The notes under the pieces are model-generated. The model ran no database searches, was not told where the DNA came from, and saw nothing but the letters and a program-made list of their open reading frames with translations. Shown here one piece after another: positions 51,067 through 59,836 of a DNA stretch of 64,000 nucleotides. Every line of letters starts with the position of its first letter. Position 1 is the first letter of the stretch. The position numbers were made by a program, and so were the translations under genes. The stretch comes from Streptomyces ochraceiscleroticus (GTDB taxonomy: Bacteria; Actinomycetota; Actinomycetes; Streptomycetales; Streptomycetaceae): NCBI RefSeq assembly GCF_000720485.1, contig NZ_JOAX01000004.1, forward strand, positions 62,001-126,000. The letters are read 5' to 3'.

Positions 51067-51606
51067 ATGGCACGGGCCGGATCGGTGCCTCCCGTGTGGT
51101 TCTCGCCTCCGCCCACGTGCGGAAGGGGGCAGCCACACAGGCCCGTCGTTCGGCTCGGCGGAGCTCGACGACGTAACCGGCCGTCGCCCTGGCTGCCGGT
51201 TTCGCGTTCCTCGCCTTCCGGTCCGGAGCTGCAGCAGTTCATCGGGGCGGCGGCGACCTGGTGCGACGGGCTCGACCACCCGGACGGCCCCGCGCTGGCG
51301 CATCACCTACGCACCATCGCCGACCACATCGAGGTTCCCGGGGACCGCCTCACGCAGGTATCCCGATACCTCGATGCCCTGCCCCCGGTCGCGCAGGAGG
51401 CCGGTCGGGCGCGTGCCCGTGCCAGCGCCGCCACGGCCTCTCACCCCACCACCCTGCCGCAGCGGCGAAGGCGCCCTCGCCAGCCGCACGGCCCGGGCAC
51501 GGTGGGGGTCGAACCCGCGAAAGAGCCGGACAAAAGCTGGGGAAAACAACTGAGCGGTGTCGCCACCTCACTGAGCACGTATGACCTCTTTCAAATGGTC
51601 GGTTGA
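51067..51606 (+). CDS. Hypothetical protein, start and reality uncertain
   Basis: Only the central part looks coding: ELQQFIGAAATWCDGLDHPD and HHLRTIADHIEVPGDRLTQV, with streptomycete third-position bias from about 51220 to 51450. The N-terminal 55 residues are Pro/Arg-rich and may be out of frame; no ribosome site precedes ATG 51067. Could be a fragment of a larger gene. No family recognised. Confidence 0.35.
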   Translation: MARAGSVPPVWFSPPPTCGRGQPHRPVVRLGGARRRNRPSPWLPVSRSSPSGPELQQFIGAAATWCDGLDHPDGPALAHHLRTIADHIEVPGDRLTQVSRYLDALPPVAQEAGRARARASAATASHPTTLPQRRRRPRQPHGPGTVGVEPAKEPDKSWGKQLSGVATSLSTYDLFQMVG

Positions 51607-51721
51607 GGTGAGTTATGCCGCGGCGGGTTCATCGCGCGCCAGTCGCTGGTGCCGAGCGGCTTGCCGACGAGCTGCAGGAGATCGGCGGGCACGGCGACTG
51701 TGGTGCGATCGGTGTGAGTGG

Positions 51722-52663
51722 TCATGTCTGCGTTCCGGAGGGGCCGTTCGACGCCCATGCTGACCCGCTCGACGGCGACTTTCCGTCGCCGAGGCCGAAC
51801 AGCCGTACGGCGTTGTCCTTCAGGATGAGGGGGCGTACCTCCTCCTTGAGCGGCAGCTCGGCGAAGTCTCGCAGCCACCGGTCCGGGGTGATCAGGGGGT
51901 AGTCGGAGCCGAAGAGGACCTTTTCGCGCAGCAGCGTGTTGGCGTACTGGACGAGCTGCGGCGGAAAGTACTTCGGTGACCAGCCGGACAGGTCGATCCA
52001 TACCTTCGGTTTGTGCGTGGCCACGGCGAGGGCTTCGTCCTGCCAGGGAAAGGACGGGTGGGCAATGATGATGTCGAGGTCTGGGAAGTCGGCGGCGACA
52101 TCGTCGAGGTGCAGCGGGTTGGAGTACTTCAGACGTACGCCACCGCCGCCGGGCAGCCCGGCGCCGATGCCGCTCTGGCCGCTGTGGAACAGCGCCGGCA
52201 CGCCCAGTTCTTCCAGGGTCTCGTAGAGCGGGTAGACCGCCCGGTCGTTCGGGAAGAACGCCTGCATATTGGGGTGGAACTTGAAGCCGCGGATCTGGTG
52301 CTGCTCGACCAGGCGCCGCGCCGCGCGCACCGCCATCCGCCCCTTGGCCGGGTCGATGCTGGCGAAGGGGATGAGCACATCCGGATGCTCGGCTGCGGCT
52401 TCGGCGACCTCCTCGTTGGGGATGGCTGGGTAACCGGTGGTGGACTCGGCGTCCACGGTGAATACGACACAGGCCATTCGGCGTTCGCGGTAGTGGTCGG
52501 CAACTTCGGCGAGCTGCGGCAGGCGCTGGCCGCCCGGGCCGAAGTGCTTTTCGGAGGCGGCGAGGAAGTCCGGGGGCAGTGAGGGCCGTCCGTCTTTGGA
52601 GACCTCACAGTGCACGTGGACGTCGATCGCGGTGAGCGAGGCGACATCGAGCGCGGCGGTCAT
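51722..52663 (-). CDS. Amidohydrolase (ACMSD/gamma-resorcylate decarboxylase-like)
   Basis: 313-aa TIM-barrel amidohydrolase 2 family. Metal-binding AIDVHVHCEVS at the N-terminus, GFKFHPNMQAFFP, ALFHSGQSGIG, IIIAHPSFPWQDEAL and FGSDYPLITPDRWL are visible; these supply the His/Asp ligands. Family members decarboxylate or hydrolyse aromatic or beta-keto substrates. ATG 52663 overlaps the SDR stop (ATGA). As third gene of the 4CL-SDR-amidohydrolase operon it probably acts late in degradation of an aromatic acid. Confidence 0.88.
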   Translation of the reverse strand: MTAALDVASLTAIDVHVHCEVSKDGRPSLPPDFLAASEKHFGPGGQRLPQLAEVADHYRERRMACVVFTVDAESTTGYPAIPNEEVAEAAAEHPDVLIPFASIDPAKGRMAVRAARRLVEQHQIRGFKFHPNMQAFFPNDRAVYPLYETLEELGVPALFHSGQSGIGAGLPGGGGVRLKYSNPLHLDDVAADFPDLDIIIAHPSFPWQDEALAVATHKPKVWIDLSGWSPKYFPPQLVQYANTLLREKVLFGSDYPLITPDRWLRDFAELPLKEEVRPLILKDNAVRLFGLGDGKSPSSGSAWASNGPSGTQT

Positions 52664-53586
52664 CCGGCGGCCCCCTGGCACGTAGCGGGCAGAGTTGGCA
52701 TGGGGATGCCGTAGGTCTCCAGGCGCTCGCCGGCGCCGGAGGCCCAGGACTCGGCGATCGCGTCGGCGTCCCAGCCCCCGTTCAGGAAGGAGGTACGGAT
52801 CTCGGCCGGGTGCGACCACAGCGAGAGGCGGTCGCCGCCGATGCCGATGCACTGACCGGTGACCTCGGACGCGGAGTCGGAGGCGAGGAAGACGACCAGT
52901 CCCGCGCAGTCCTCCGGCCCGCCGAAGGACAACGCCCGCCGGATTTCGGACGGGATCGGCTCACCGCGGTCGAGTCTGTCCACGTATGGTGCGAGGAACG
53001 GAATCGACCGGGTCATGGCGGTGGCCGCGTTGGGAATCAGCGCGTTGACCGTGACCCGGGCCTTGGCACACTCCATGGCCCATGTTCTGGCCATCGCCGC
53101 GATACCGGCCTTGGCCGCCGCGTAGTTCGTCTGACCGAAGTTGCCCCGCTGCCCGGCGGGCGATCCGGCCAGGATCAGCCGCCCGCCCTCGCCTGCAGTA
53201 CGGAAGTGCCTCACGGCGGCGCGGGCGCAGGTGAAGGTGCCACGTAGATGGACGTCGATGACGGTGTCGAAGTCCTCGTCCGTCATGTTCCACAGCGCTC
53301 GGTCGCGCAGCAGCCCTGCGTTGGTCACCATGATGTCGAGTCGGCCGAACGCGTCGAGAGCGCGGGCGACCAACGAGTCCGCCGTCTCGCTGCTGCCGAC
53401 CGCCGCCACCTCGGCCACGGCCTGTCCCCCGGCATCGCGGATGGTCTTGACGGCCTGCTCGGCCGCTTCGGCGTTGATGTCATTGACCACCACGCGGGCG
53501 CCCGCGCGGGAGAGGGCGGAGGCATACGCCAGCCCCAGCCCCTGACCGCTTCCGGTCACGACGGCGACCTTGCCCGTCAGATCCAT
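52660..53586 (-). CDS. Short-chain dehydrogenase (MFE-2-like)
   Basis: 308 aa. VVTGSGQGLGLAYASAL cofactor loop, VVNDINAEAAEQAV (Asp after beta-2, NAD preference), TNAGLLRDRALWNMTDEDFD and TNYAAAKAGIAAM (YxxxK) match the hydroxyacyl-CoA dehydrogenase part of multifunctional enzyme 2. With the adjacent acyl-CoA ligase this suggests a 3-hydroxyacyl-CoA oxidation. ATG 53586 lies 39 bases after the ligase gene. Confidence 0.9.
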   Translation of the reverse strand: MDLTGKVAVVTGSGQGLGLAYASALSRAGARVVVNDINAEAAEQAVKTIRDAGGQAVAEVAAVGSSETADSLVARALDAFGRLDIMVTNAGLLRDRALWNMTDEDFDTVIDVHLRGTFTCARAAVRHFRTAGEGGRLILAGSPAGQRGNFGQTNYAAAKAGIAAMARTWAMECAKARVTVNALIPNAATAMTRSIPFLAPYVDRLDRGEPIPSEIRRALSFGGPEDCAGLVVFLASDSASEVTGQCIGIGGDRLSLWSHPAEIRTSFLNGGWDADAIAESWASGAGERLETYGIPMPTLPATCQGAAG

Positions 53587-53625
53587 GTTCGCTTCCTTCT
53601 CTCTTGGTTTCGGTGTGCGAGGGCG

Positions 53626-55176
53626 TCAGGAGTTCTTGAGCTTGCGGCGCAGGATCTTCCCGGCCGGTGACTTGGGAATCGCGTCGATGAACTCGACGGA
53701 TCTGATCCGCTTGTACGGTGCGACCCGGGCGGCCACCCAGTCGAGGAGTTCCTGGGGAGCGACAGCCCGCCCGGTCACGACAAAGGCCTTCGGCGCCTCA
53801 CCGCCCGTCGGATGCGGCACCGCGACCACCGCTGCGTCGGCGACGTCGGGGTGGGCCAGCAGCACGGCCTCGAGCTCCGCGGGCGCGACCTGGTAGCCCT
53901 TGTACTTGATCAGCTCCTTCAGCCGGTCGACGACGAAGAAGTTCCCCTGGTCATCGACGCGGGCGATGTCGCCGGTGCGCAGCCACCCGTCGGTGAGAGT
54001 TGCCGCGGTGGCCTCGGAGTCGGCGAGGTATCCAGCCATCACCTGTGGGCCGCGGACCCACAGCTCGCCGGCGTCTCCCGGCTCCACGTCCATGCCGCTG
54101 CCCGGGTCGACCAGCCTGGCCTCGGTGTCCGGCAGCAGCCGCCCGACCGAGCCTGGAGGCGTCACCGGGAAGTCCTCGTCGTGGACGCAGTGTGTGCCGG
54201 GGCTGGCCTCGGTCATTCCGTACCCTTGACGGATCACGCATCCAATGCGTTCCTCGGCGCGGGCTGCCAACTCCTCGTCCAGCGGAGCGGCGCCGGAAAC
54301 CGCCGTGCGCATCGACGACACGTCGTACTCGTCGATCTCCGCGGCCTGGGCCAAGTCCAGGACTACGGGAGGGGCGAGGTGGCCGCGGGTGACGCCGTAG
54401 CGCTGCACGGCGCCGAGGAAGGGGCGCAGCCCGAAGCGCGGCAGGGTGACGATGGTCGCGCCGGCAAGCAGTCCCGCATTCAGGATGATCGTCAGGCCGT
54501 AGATGTGGAAGAAGGGCAGCGCAGCACACAACACGTCCTTCTCGGACATCTGCCAGGCGAGCCGCAGTTGTTCAAGGTTGGCGACGATGTTGCGGTGCGT
54601 CAGCATGACGCCCTTTGATGCGCCGGTGGTCCCGCTGGAGTACGGCAGCGCGGCGAGCGCATGGTCGGGGTCCGCGTCGAGCGGCGGAGGCGCCGGGAGG
54701 ACGCCGGCCACCAGTTCGTCCCAGGAGCCGTGCTCGGGGTACGTGCCGATCACGAACACTTCCCGCATCCCGGCACGTTGTGCGGCCTCCAAGCCCTTGT
54801 TGGCGAAGGGCTGCGCCACGAGGAGCACGCGCGCCCGCGAGTCCATGAGCTGTTTGACGATCTCCCCCACCGTCAGCGCCGGATTGAGCGGGGAAACGGC
54901 CGCCCCGGCGCGGAGCGTGGCGTGCACCGCTACGGCGAAACGGGGCTGGTTGTGGCTCATGACCGCGACGACGTCTCCCGGCAGGACGCCCGCCGCCGCG
55001 AGTGCCGCCGCACCGCGGTCCGCGTCCCGTACGAGGTCCTGATAGGTGAGGACTTCGCCGGTGGCCGCGTCGATGACGGCTTCCTTCTGCCCGCGGAGCC
55101 GGGCGTCGGCGAGTACATGGTCCGAGAGGTGAGTGCGTGGGATGCGGAGTCCGGAGACGCGGCTGCGATAGATCAC
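53626..55176 (-). CDS. 4-coumarate-CoA ligase-like acyl-CoA synthetase
   Basis: 516-aa ANL-superfamily ligase. PYSSGTTGASKGVMLTHRN (P-loop), GYGMTEASPGTHCV, GWLRTGDIARVDDQGNFFVVD and the catalytic lysine in PKSPAGKILRRKL are all present. Closest in pattern to 4-coumarate and cinnamate CoA ligases. GTG 55176 has AGGAG upstream; a longer in-frame start lacks one. It heads a three-gene operon divergent from paaX, so its substrate CoA ester is a likely PaaX effector. Confidence 0.9.
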   Translation of the reverse strand: MIYRSRVSGLRIPRTHLSDHVLADARLRGQKEAVIDAATGEVLTYQDLVRDADRGAAALAAAGVLPGDVVAVMSHNQPRFAVAVHATLRAGAAVSPLNPALTVGEIVKQLMDSRARVLLVAQPFANKGLEAAQRAGMREVFVIGTYPEHGSWDELVAGVLPAPPPLDADPDHALAALPYSSGTTGASKGVMLTHRNIVANLEQLRLAWQMSEKDVLCAALPFFHIYGLTIILNAGLLAGATIVTLPRFGLRPFLGAVQRYGVTRGHLAPPVVLDLAQAAEIDEYDVSSMRTAVSGAAPLDEELAARAEERIGCVIRQGYGMTEASPGTHCVHDEDFPVTPPGSVGRLLPDTEARLVDPGSGMDVEPGDAGELWVRGPQVMAGYLADSEATAATLTDGWLRTGDIARVDDQGNFFVVDRLKELIKYKGYQVAPAELEAVLLAHPDVADAAVVAVPHPTGGEAPKAFVVTGRAVAPQELLDWVAARVAPYKRIRSVEFIDAIPKSPAGKILRRKLKNS

Positions 55177-55317
55177 ATGGGCTCCTGGGGAGGGGTCACT
55201 CAGGGGAAGTTTGGTATTTTTCCTACGGGCGTCAATAGAGTGTTTAGTCTCTGCACGGGCCTTCGGAGCGGCAGCGTGTCGGGGAGGATCTCTGTCGAGG
55301 GAGCAGAAGGAGTCAGC
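55177..55317. promoter_or_regulatory. Divergent promoter region of the ligase operon and paaX
   Basis: 141 bases between divergent starts, AT-richer than its surroundings (ggtatttttcctacgggcg, then caatagagtgtttagtctc). Expected to hold both promoters and a PaaX site; no clear palindrome was found by eye. Confidence 0.5.
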
Positions 55318-56148
55318 GTGGAAGACACCGGGACAAGCAGCGGGACGGGGCACCGGCGGCGTCCGCAGCAACTGCTGCTTGCGCTGCTCGGTACGTTCGT
55401 CCTGGATCGCCGGGAGGAGCCGACGCCCTCCCGCGTCTTCATCGAGTTGCTCGGTGACCTCGGAGTCAACGAGATGGCGACGCGCGCCACGCTGAGCCGC
55501 ATGGTCGGAAAGGGACTGCTGGACAAGCGGAAGGACGGGCGGATCGTCGTCTATGGCCTCACCGCCGAAGCCGAGAAGATGATCCGCGACGCGGGCAAGC
55601 GGGTACGTTCGTCGTCGCCGTTCACCCCCGCCGATGACACGTGGACGCTGTTCACCTTCTCCTTGCCCGAGAGCCGACGGGAGGCACGTGACCAGCTACG
55701 GGCACGCCTGGTGTGGGCCGGCTTCGGCTGCCTGCGCGACGGACTGTGGATCGCGCCGGGCCGCCCCGATCTCGACGACGCCTTGAGCCCTCTGACCGAC
55801 TCCATGGCGGACGTGGGCGGCTTCCTCGCGCAGCCCCTTCCCGGCACCCCGATGACCGCCTTCGTTGAGCGGGCCTGGGATCTGGTGGGCCTGCGCGCCG
55901 AGCACGACCGTTTTCTGGATCGGTGGGGCCGTGGATCTGTGCCCAGGGGAAATCCGGCCATGGTACTGACCTCCTTGGTCGCCGATTGGCTGCAACTGCT
56001 CCGCGCCGATCCCGGGCTGCCGGCGCGGTACCTGCCTGCGGACTGGCCGTCGTCGAAGTCCTCGGACACGTACTGGAACCTCTGGGAACAACTGGAGAAG
56101 CCCGCGCACGACGCCTTCGACGAGCTGGCCGGTTCGGCGCGCTTCTAG
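55318..56148 (+). CDS. paaX: PaaX-family transcriptional regulator
   Basis: 276 aa. N-terminal winged helix (RPQQLLLALLGTFVLDRREE, ATRATLSRMVGKGLL) followed by the PaaX central and C-terminal domains (WTLFTFSLPESRREARDQLR, LVWAGFGCLRDGLWIAPGR, YLPADWPSSKSSDTYWNLWE). PaaX repressors respond to aryl-CoA esters such as phenylacetyl-CoA. GTG 55318 has GAAGGAG upstream. It is divergent from the ligase operon, and its stop overlaps the convergent P450 by four bases. Confidence 0.9.
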   Translation: MEDTGTSSGTGHRRRPQQLLLALLGTFVLDRREEPTPSRVFIELLGDLGVNEMATRATLSRMVGKGLLDKRKDGRIVVYGLTAEAEKMIRDAGKRVRSSSPFTPADDTWTLFTFSLPESRREARDQLRARLVWAGFGCLRDGLWIAPGRPDLDDALSPLTDSMADVGGFLAQPLPGTPMTAFVERAWDLVGLRAEHDRFLDRWGRGSVPRGNPAMVLTSLVADWLQLLRADPGLPARYLPADWPSSKSSDTYWNLWEQLEKPAHDAFDELAGSARF

Positions 56149-57356
56149 GCGGGCGTCACACGGACGGGGATGCTCGCCCAGCCCTTGAGGGTGTTGTTGA
56201 GTTTCGGCACCGGCTCCCCGGCGAGTTCGACACCGCTGACCCGGGAAGCGAGTGCGGTGAGCACAAGGTCCGCTTCGAGGCGGGCGATGGGCTGGCCCAC
56301 GCACTGGTGCACACCCATGCCGAAAGCCACGTGACCTCCTGCCCGGTGGGTGATGTCGAAGCTGTCCGCGCCCACGCCCCAGTGCCGCGGGTCCCGGTTG
56401 GCCGACCCGAGGAAGAGCAGCACCTTGGTGCCCTCCGGGATGCGGACCCCGGCGACCTCGGTGTCGCGCGCAGTGGTGCGGAAGAACGTCTGCACCGGCG
56501 ATTCAAAGCGCAGCGCCTCGTCGAAGGCGAACTTGGCCAGCGAGGGATCGGCGTGCAGGCGCCGCCACTGCTCGGGGTGCGTGGCCAGTGCGTACAGGGA
56601 GTTGGCGATGCCGTACACGGTCGTGTCGACACCGGCGCTCAGCAGGGACCGCACGAGCAGCGGTGCCTGCTCGTGGGTGACCTCGCCGCGGTCGGCTGCC
56701 TCCCAGATCCGGGCACCGAAACCACCAGGGGCCAGCGACTCCCGGCGGCAGCTTTTCATGCCCCATTCCTGGACCGGAGCCGCCGTCTCCAGTGCGGCTT
56801 CGAGCAGGTCGTTGTGCGGGCCGAAGGCGTTGAACGCCAGCGCTCCGTAGGGCAGCAGGTTCTCCCGACCGCGCTCGGGCAGACCGACGGCGTCGGGGAA
56901 CACCTTCAGTGGGTAGACCTCGGCGAGGTCGGTGACCGCATCGAACGTGCCGCGCGCCACCAGCCGATCGGCCAGCTCCTCGGCGAAGGGCCGGAAGGTC
57001 GCCCGCAGTTCGCGCACGGCACGGGGCGAGATGACTCCAGCCATCGCTCGGCGTGCCACTGTGTGCTCCGGCGGGTCGGCCTCCAGCAACAGGCTTGGCG
57101 CCCGCCAGGGCTTCTCCTTCTTGAAGTCGGACAGCCCTGCTCCTCGGCTGGAGACGAAGGTCTCCCAGTTCTGCAACGAAGCGTAGACCTCTGTGTACCT
57201 GCCCATGGCGAGCACGCCGTAGCGTGCCAGCCGGACCACGGGCCCGGCATCCCGCAACCGCGCGTGGAAGTCGTACGGGTCGGTGAGGATGCCGTGCCCG
57301 AAGGGGTCATCGTCCAGGGCGGGCACCTTGACGTCGGCCACGGTGTCGCTGTTCAT
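56145..57356 (-). CDS. CYP199-like cytochrome P450
   Basis: 403 aa. NWETFVSSRGAGL near residue 65 and the overall plan resemble CYP199 enzymes, which O-demethylate para-methoxybenzoates. Heme loop AFGMGVHQCVGQPIARLEAD, I-helix LLSAGVDTTVYGIA and FDEALRFESPVQ (ExxR) are present. ATG 57356 has GGGGAGA upstream, 19 bases after the VanB-like reductase, whose ferredoxin-reductase fusion could serve as its redox partner. The substrate is inferred from family pattern and neighbours. Confidence 0.88.
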   Translation of the reverse strand: MNSDTVADVKVPALDDDPFGHGILTDPYDFHARLRDAGPVVRLARYGVLAMGRYTEVYASLQNWETFVSSRGAGLSDFKKEKPWRAPSLLLEADPPEHTVARRAMAGVISPRAVRELRATFRPFAEELADRLVARGTFDAVTDLAEVYPLKVFPDAVGLPERGRENLLPYGALAFNAFGPHNDLLEAALETAAPVQEWGMKSCRRESLAPGGFGARIWEAADRGEVTHEQAPLLVRSLLSAGVDTTVYGIANSLYALATHPEQWRRLHADPSLAKFAFDEALRFESPVQTFFRTTARDTEVAGVRIPEGTKVLLFLGSANRDPRHWGVGADSFDITHRAGGHVAFGMGVHQCVGQPIARLEADLVLTALASRVSGVELAGEPVPKLNNTLKGWASIPVRVTPA

Positions 57357-57375
57357 GTCGTGAGTCTCCCCGGGG

Positions 57376-58338
57376 TCAGAGGTCGAGGACGAGGCGCGGG
57401 CAGGCGGCGCGCGAGACGCAGATCATCATGGTGTCCATGGCGGCCTGCTCGCCGGCGGTCAGGAGAGAGTCCCGATGGTCGACCTCCCCGGCCAGGACGG
57501 GGGTTTCGCAGGTGCCGCACGTGCCTTCCTGGCAGGAGGACAGGACGTGCACGCCGGCCTCCTCGACAGCTTGCAGGATCGTCTTCTGCGGAGGCACCGT
57601 CACCGTGACACCGGTCTGGGCGAGTTCCACCTCGAAGGGTTTGTCCAGTACCGGGGCGTTGTGTTCCTTGGGCGCGAAGCGCTCGACATGCAGTGCCCCG
57701 GTGGGCCACGCCGCGCAGTGCTGGTCGATGGCCTTCAGCAACGGTTCGGGGCCACAGCAGTAGACCAAGGTGTCCTTGTCCGGGGCACCGAGCAGAGTTC
57801 CGAGATCGAGGATCCCGTACTCGTCCTGAGGGCGGAGCGCCACGCGCTCTCCGTAGGCCGCCGTCAGGTGGCCGCTGAAGGCCATGGTGGCTCGGCTGCG
57901 GCCACCATAGCCGAGGGTCCACTCCGCTCCGGCGGCCTCGGCCGCGGCGACCATGGGCACGATCGGGGTGATGCCGATGCCTCCGGCGATGAAGACGTAG
58001 CGCTCGGCCTTGGCCAGCGTGAAGTGGTTGCGCGGTCCGCGGACCCGTACGGTGCTCTCTTCCCGCAGCTCGTCGTGGATCCGCCGGGAACCGCCGCGGC
58101 TGTCCGGCTCGCGCAGGACGGCGACCCGCCACATGGAGCGGTCCGCAGGATCGGAGCACAGCGAGTACTGCCGCACCAGATTTGGAGCGAGCATCAGGTC
58201 GAGGTGGGCACCGGGGGTCCAGTCGGGGAGGTCCGCGCCGTTCGGGTCACGCAGTTCCAGCGATATGACGCTGTCCGCCTCAGCGGTTCTGCGGGTGACC
58301 ACCAGGTCGAGTTCGGCTTCCTCATGGTTGCCGTTCAT
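57376..58338 (-). CDS. VanB-like reductase (FMN, NAD and 2Fe-2S domains)
   Basis: 320-aa class IA phthalate-dioxygenase-type reductase. N-terminal flavin-binding part with RQYSLCSDPADRSMWRVAV, NAD-binding FIAGGIGITPIVPM, and a C-terminal plant-type ferredoxin with CQEGTCGTCETPV and a fourth Cys in ICVSRAAC. It passes electrons from NADH to a Rieske oxygenase. ATG 58338 has GAGGAG upstream and the start region overlaps the end of the small gene by 17 bases. Confidence 0.92.
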   Translation of the reverse strand: MNGNHEEAELDLVVTRRTAEADSVISLELRDPNGADLPDWTPGAHLDLMLAPNLVRQYSLCSDPADRSMWRVAVLREPDSRGGSRRIHDELREESTVRVRGPRNHFTLAKAERYVFIAGGIGITPIVPMVAAAEAAGAEWTLGYGGRSRATMAFSGHLTAAYGERVALRPQDEYGILDLGTLLGAPDKDTLVYCCGPEPLLKAIDQHCAAWPTGALHVERFAPKEHNAPVLDKPFEVELAQTGVTVTVPPQKTILQAVEEAGVHVLSSCQEGTCGTCETPVLAGEVDHRDSLLTAGEQAAMDTMMICVSRAACPRLVLDL

Positions 58339-58609
58339 GGCTCGGCTCGTCTCCTCTCAGATCTCGGGGCCGGTGCGGCAAGCGGCTTGCGGGGCGGAGA
58401 GGGAGGTTGCTCCCTCTGCCGGCCGAGCCGTCGACATGGTTGTCGGGGTGGGCGAGCAGCCACTGCCACAGCTCAACCGGCCCCTCGGCCTCGTACGACG
58501 TACCGCACCAGCACCAACCGCGCAGGCGGTCCGTGCCGGGGACCCAGACGACGCGGTAGACAGCGTCACCGGTCAGCATGGCGGAGGGGGCAGGGCGGGA
58601 CATGCTCAT
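58322..58609 (-). CDS. Small CxC protein in the Rieske operon
   Basis: 95 aa. The core is VVWVPGTDRLRGWCWCGTSYE then ELWQWLLAHPDNH; the C-terminal 30 residues are basic and low-complexity. The CWCG pair could bind metal. ATG 58609 overlaps the Rieske stop (ATGA), and its end overlaps the reductase start, so it is coupled to both. No known role; an assembly or electron-transfer helper is a guess. Confidence 0.65.
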   Translation of the reverse strand: MSMSRPAPSAMLTGDAVYRVVWVPGTDRLRGWCWCGTSYEAEGPVELWQWLLAHPDNHVDGSAGRGSNLPLRPASRLPHRPRDLRGDEPSHERQP

Positions 58610-59688
58610 GACACAGCCAGGGATTGCCGCTCGTTCGTGCCCCTCGCTTCCGAACCGGCCTCGGTCAGGCGCTTGAGGAGGCGACGGGCAGCCAGTCCAC
58701 CGGTGTCGATGTTGATGCTGAGCTCCTGCGCTCCGGCCGACTCGGAGGCAATCACCTGCTCGAGCTTGTCCAGGGCCGCGACGTCCTGGAGAACCACGGT
58801 GCGGTTGTTCTCCCGAAGGAAGTCGGAGACCTCCTGGTCCTCCAGGGCGAAGTCGCGGGCCACGGCCCAGAAGTCGTGCGTGCTGTGCTCGGTCTCGGGG
58901 GTAATGGCATAGACGACCTCGACGTGGAAGGCGTGCAGGTCACTGCCGTCCGCGTTCGGGCCGGGCGCACCGACAGGGGCGATGCGGGAGTGCAACAGGT
59001 ACAGGCACGGGGCGTGGTACTCGATGTCCTGCCAGCGGGTGATGCGCCCGGTGATCCCGGTGGACTTGGCATAAAACGGCGGGCACTCCGCGTCGTCCAT
59101 GTGGCGGCTGACGTGAACAACGCCGGCTGCCTCATCGACCTCGGTGGTGATGGGCGTCTCCGCCACCTCAGGGGTACCGATGTAGCCGCCGTGCAGGTAC
59201 GTCTCGTGAGAAAGGTCCAGCAGGTTGTCGACGAGGAGTCCGTACCGGGCCGCCAAGGGCTCCATGCCGCAGACAGTCGTGTACCTCGGCGAGTCCAGCC
59301 ACGGACTACGTGGGATCAGGGTCTCATCGGCCTTGTCGCGCTCGCCGATCCACACCCACACGAAGGAGTCCTGCTCCTTGACGGGGTAGGTGTTCAACCG
59401 GGCCGTGCGCGGCACGCGGGCCTGGCCAGGAACCGCCGTGCACACGCCGTTCGCACCGTAGGTGAAGCCGTGGTAGCCGCAGACGACGCTGTCACCCACC
59501 AGACGGCTCGGCGTCTCCGACAACGGGAAGCGGCGGTGAATACAACGGTCGGCCATCGCGGCGACCTCGCCGGCTTCCGTACGCCACAGGAGAACCGACT
59601 CCCCGCACACCGTGCGGGTGAACAGCTCGCGGCCCACCTCATGGGCATACGCGGCGACGTACCACTGATTACGAGGGAATGGTGACAC
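58606..59688 (-). CDS. Rieske oxygenase, VanA-like aromatic O-demethylase
   Basis: 360 aa. Rieske ligands CIHRRFPLS and CGYHGFTYG near residues 45-80; the mononuclear iron site is in LVDNLLDLSHETYLHGG. The protein follows the vanillate demethylase alpha-subunit pattern (start VSPFPRNQWYVAAYAHEVG). GTG 59688 has GGAGGAG upstream; the longer in-frame start at 59757 lacks a site. With the VanB-like reductase two genes on it should demethylate or hydroxylate a methoxy-aromatic compound. Confidence 0.9.
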   Translation of the reverse strand: MSPFPRNQWYVAAYAHEVGRELFTRTVCGESVLLWRTEAGEVAAMADRCIHRRFPLSETPSRLVGDSVVCGYHGFTYGANGVCTAVPGQARVPRTARLNTYPVKEQDSFVWVWIGERDKADETLIPRSPWLDSPRYTTVCGMEPLAARYGLLVDNLLDLSHETYLHGGYIGTPEVAETPITTEVDEAAGVVHVSRHMDDAECPPFYAKSTGITGRITRWQDIEYHAPCLYLLHSRIAPVGAPGPNADGSDLHAFHVEVVYAITPETEHSTHDFWAVARDFALEDQEVSDFLRENNRTVVLQDVAALDKLEQVIASESAGAQELSINIDTGGLAARRLLKRLTEAGSEARGTNERQSLAVS

Positions 59689-59771
59689 GGCTCCTCCAAC
59701 AAGGCACGGGGAACAGCTTGTGGCGCGGTCAGAGCCCACAATGCCGTCCGCCACCACACCAAATCAGCGCC

Positions 59772-59790
59772 GCTTCCGGATAACGGAAGC
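59772..59790. promoter_or_regulatory. Palindrome ahead of the Rieske operon
   Basis: GCTTCCG-gataa-CGGAAGC, a perfect 7-bp inverted repeat between the tetR stop and the Rieske start on the same strand. It may be an operator of the Rieske promoter or a weak terminator of tetR; no T tract follows. Confidence 0.4.
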
Positions 59791-59836
59791 AGAGGGAGGA
59801 TCTCCTGAGGCCCGTGTCAGACCTCTGGCCCCCCGG

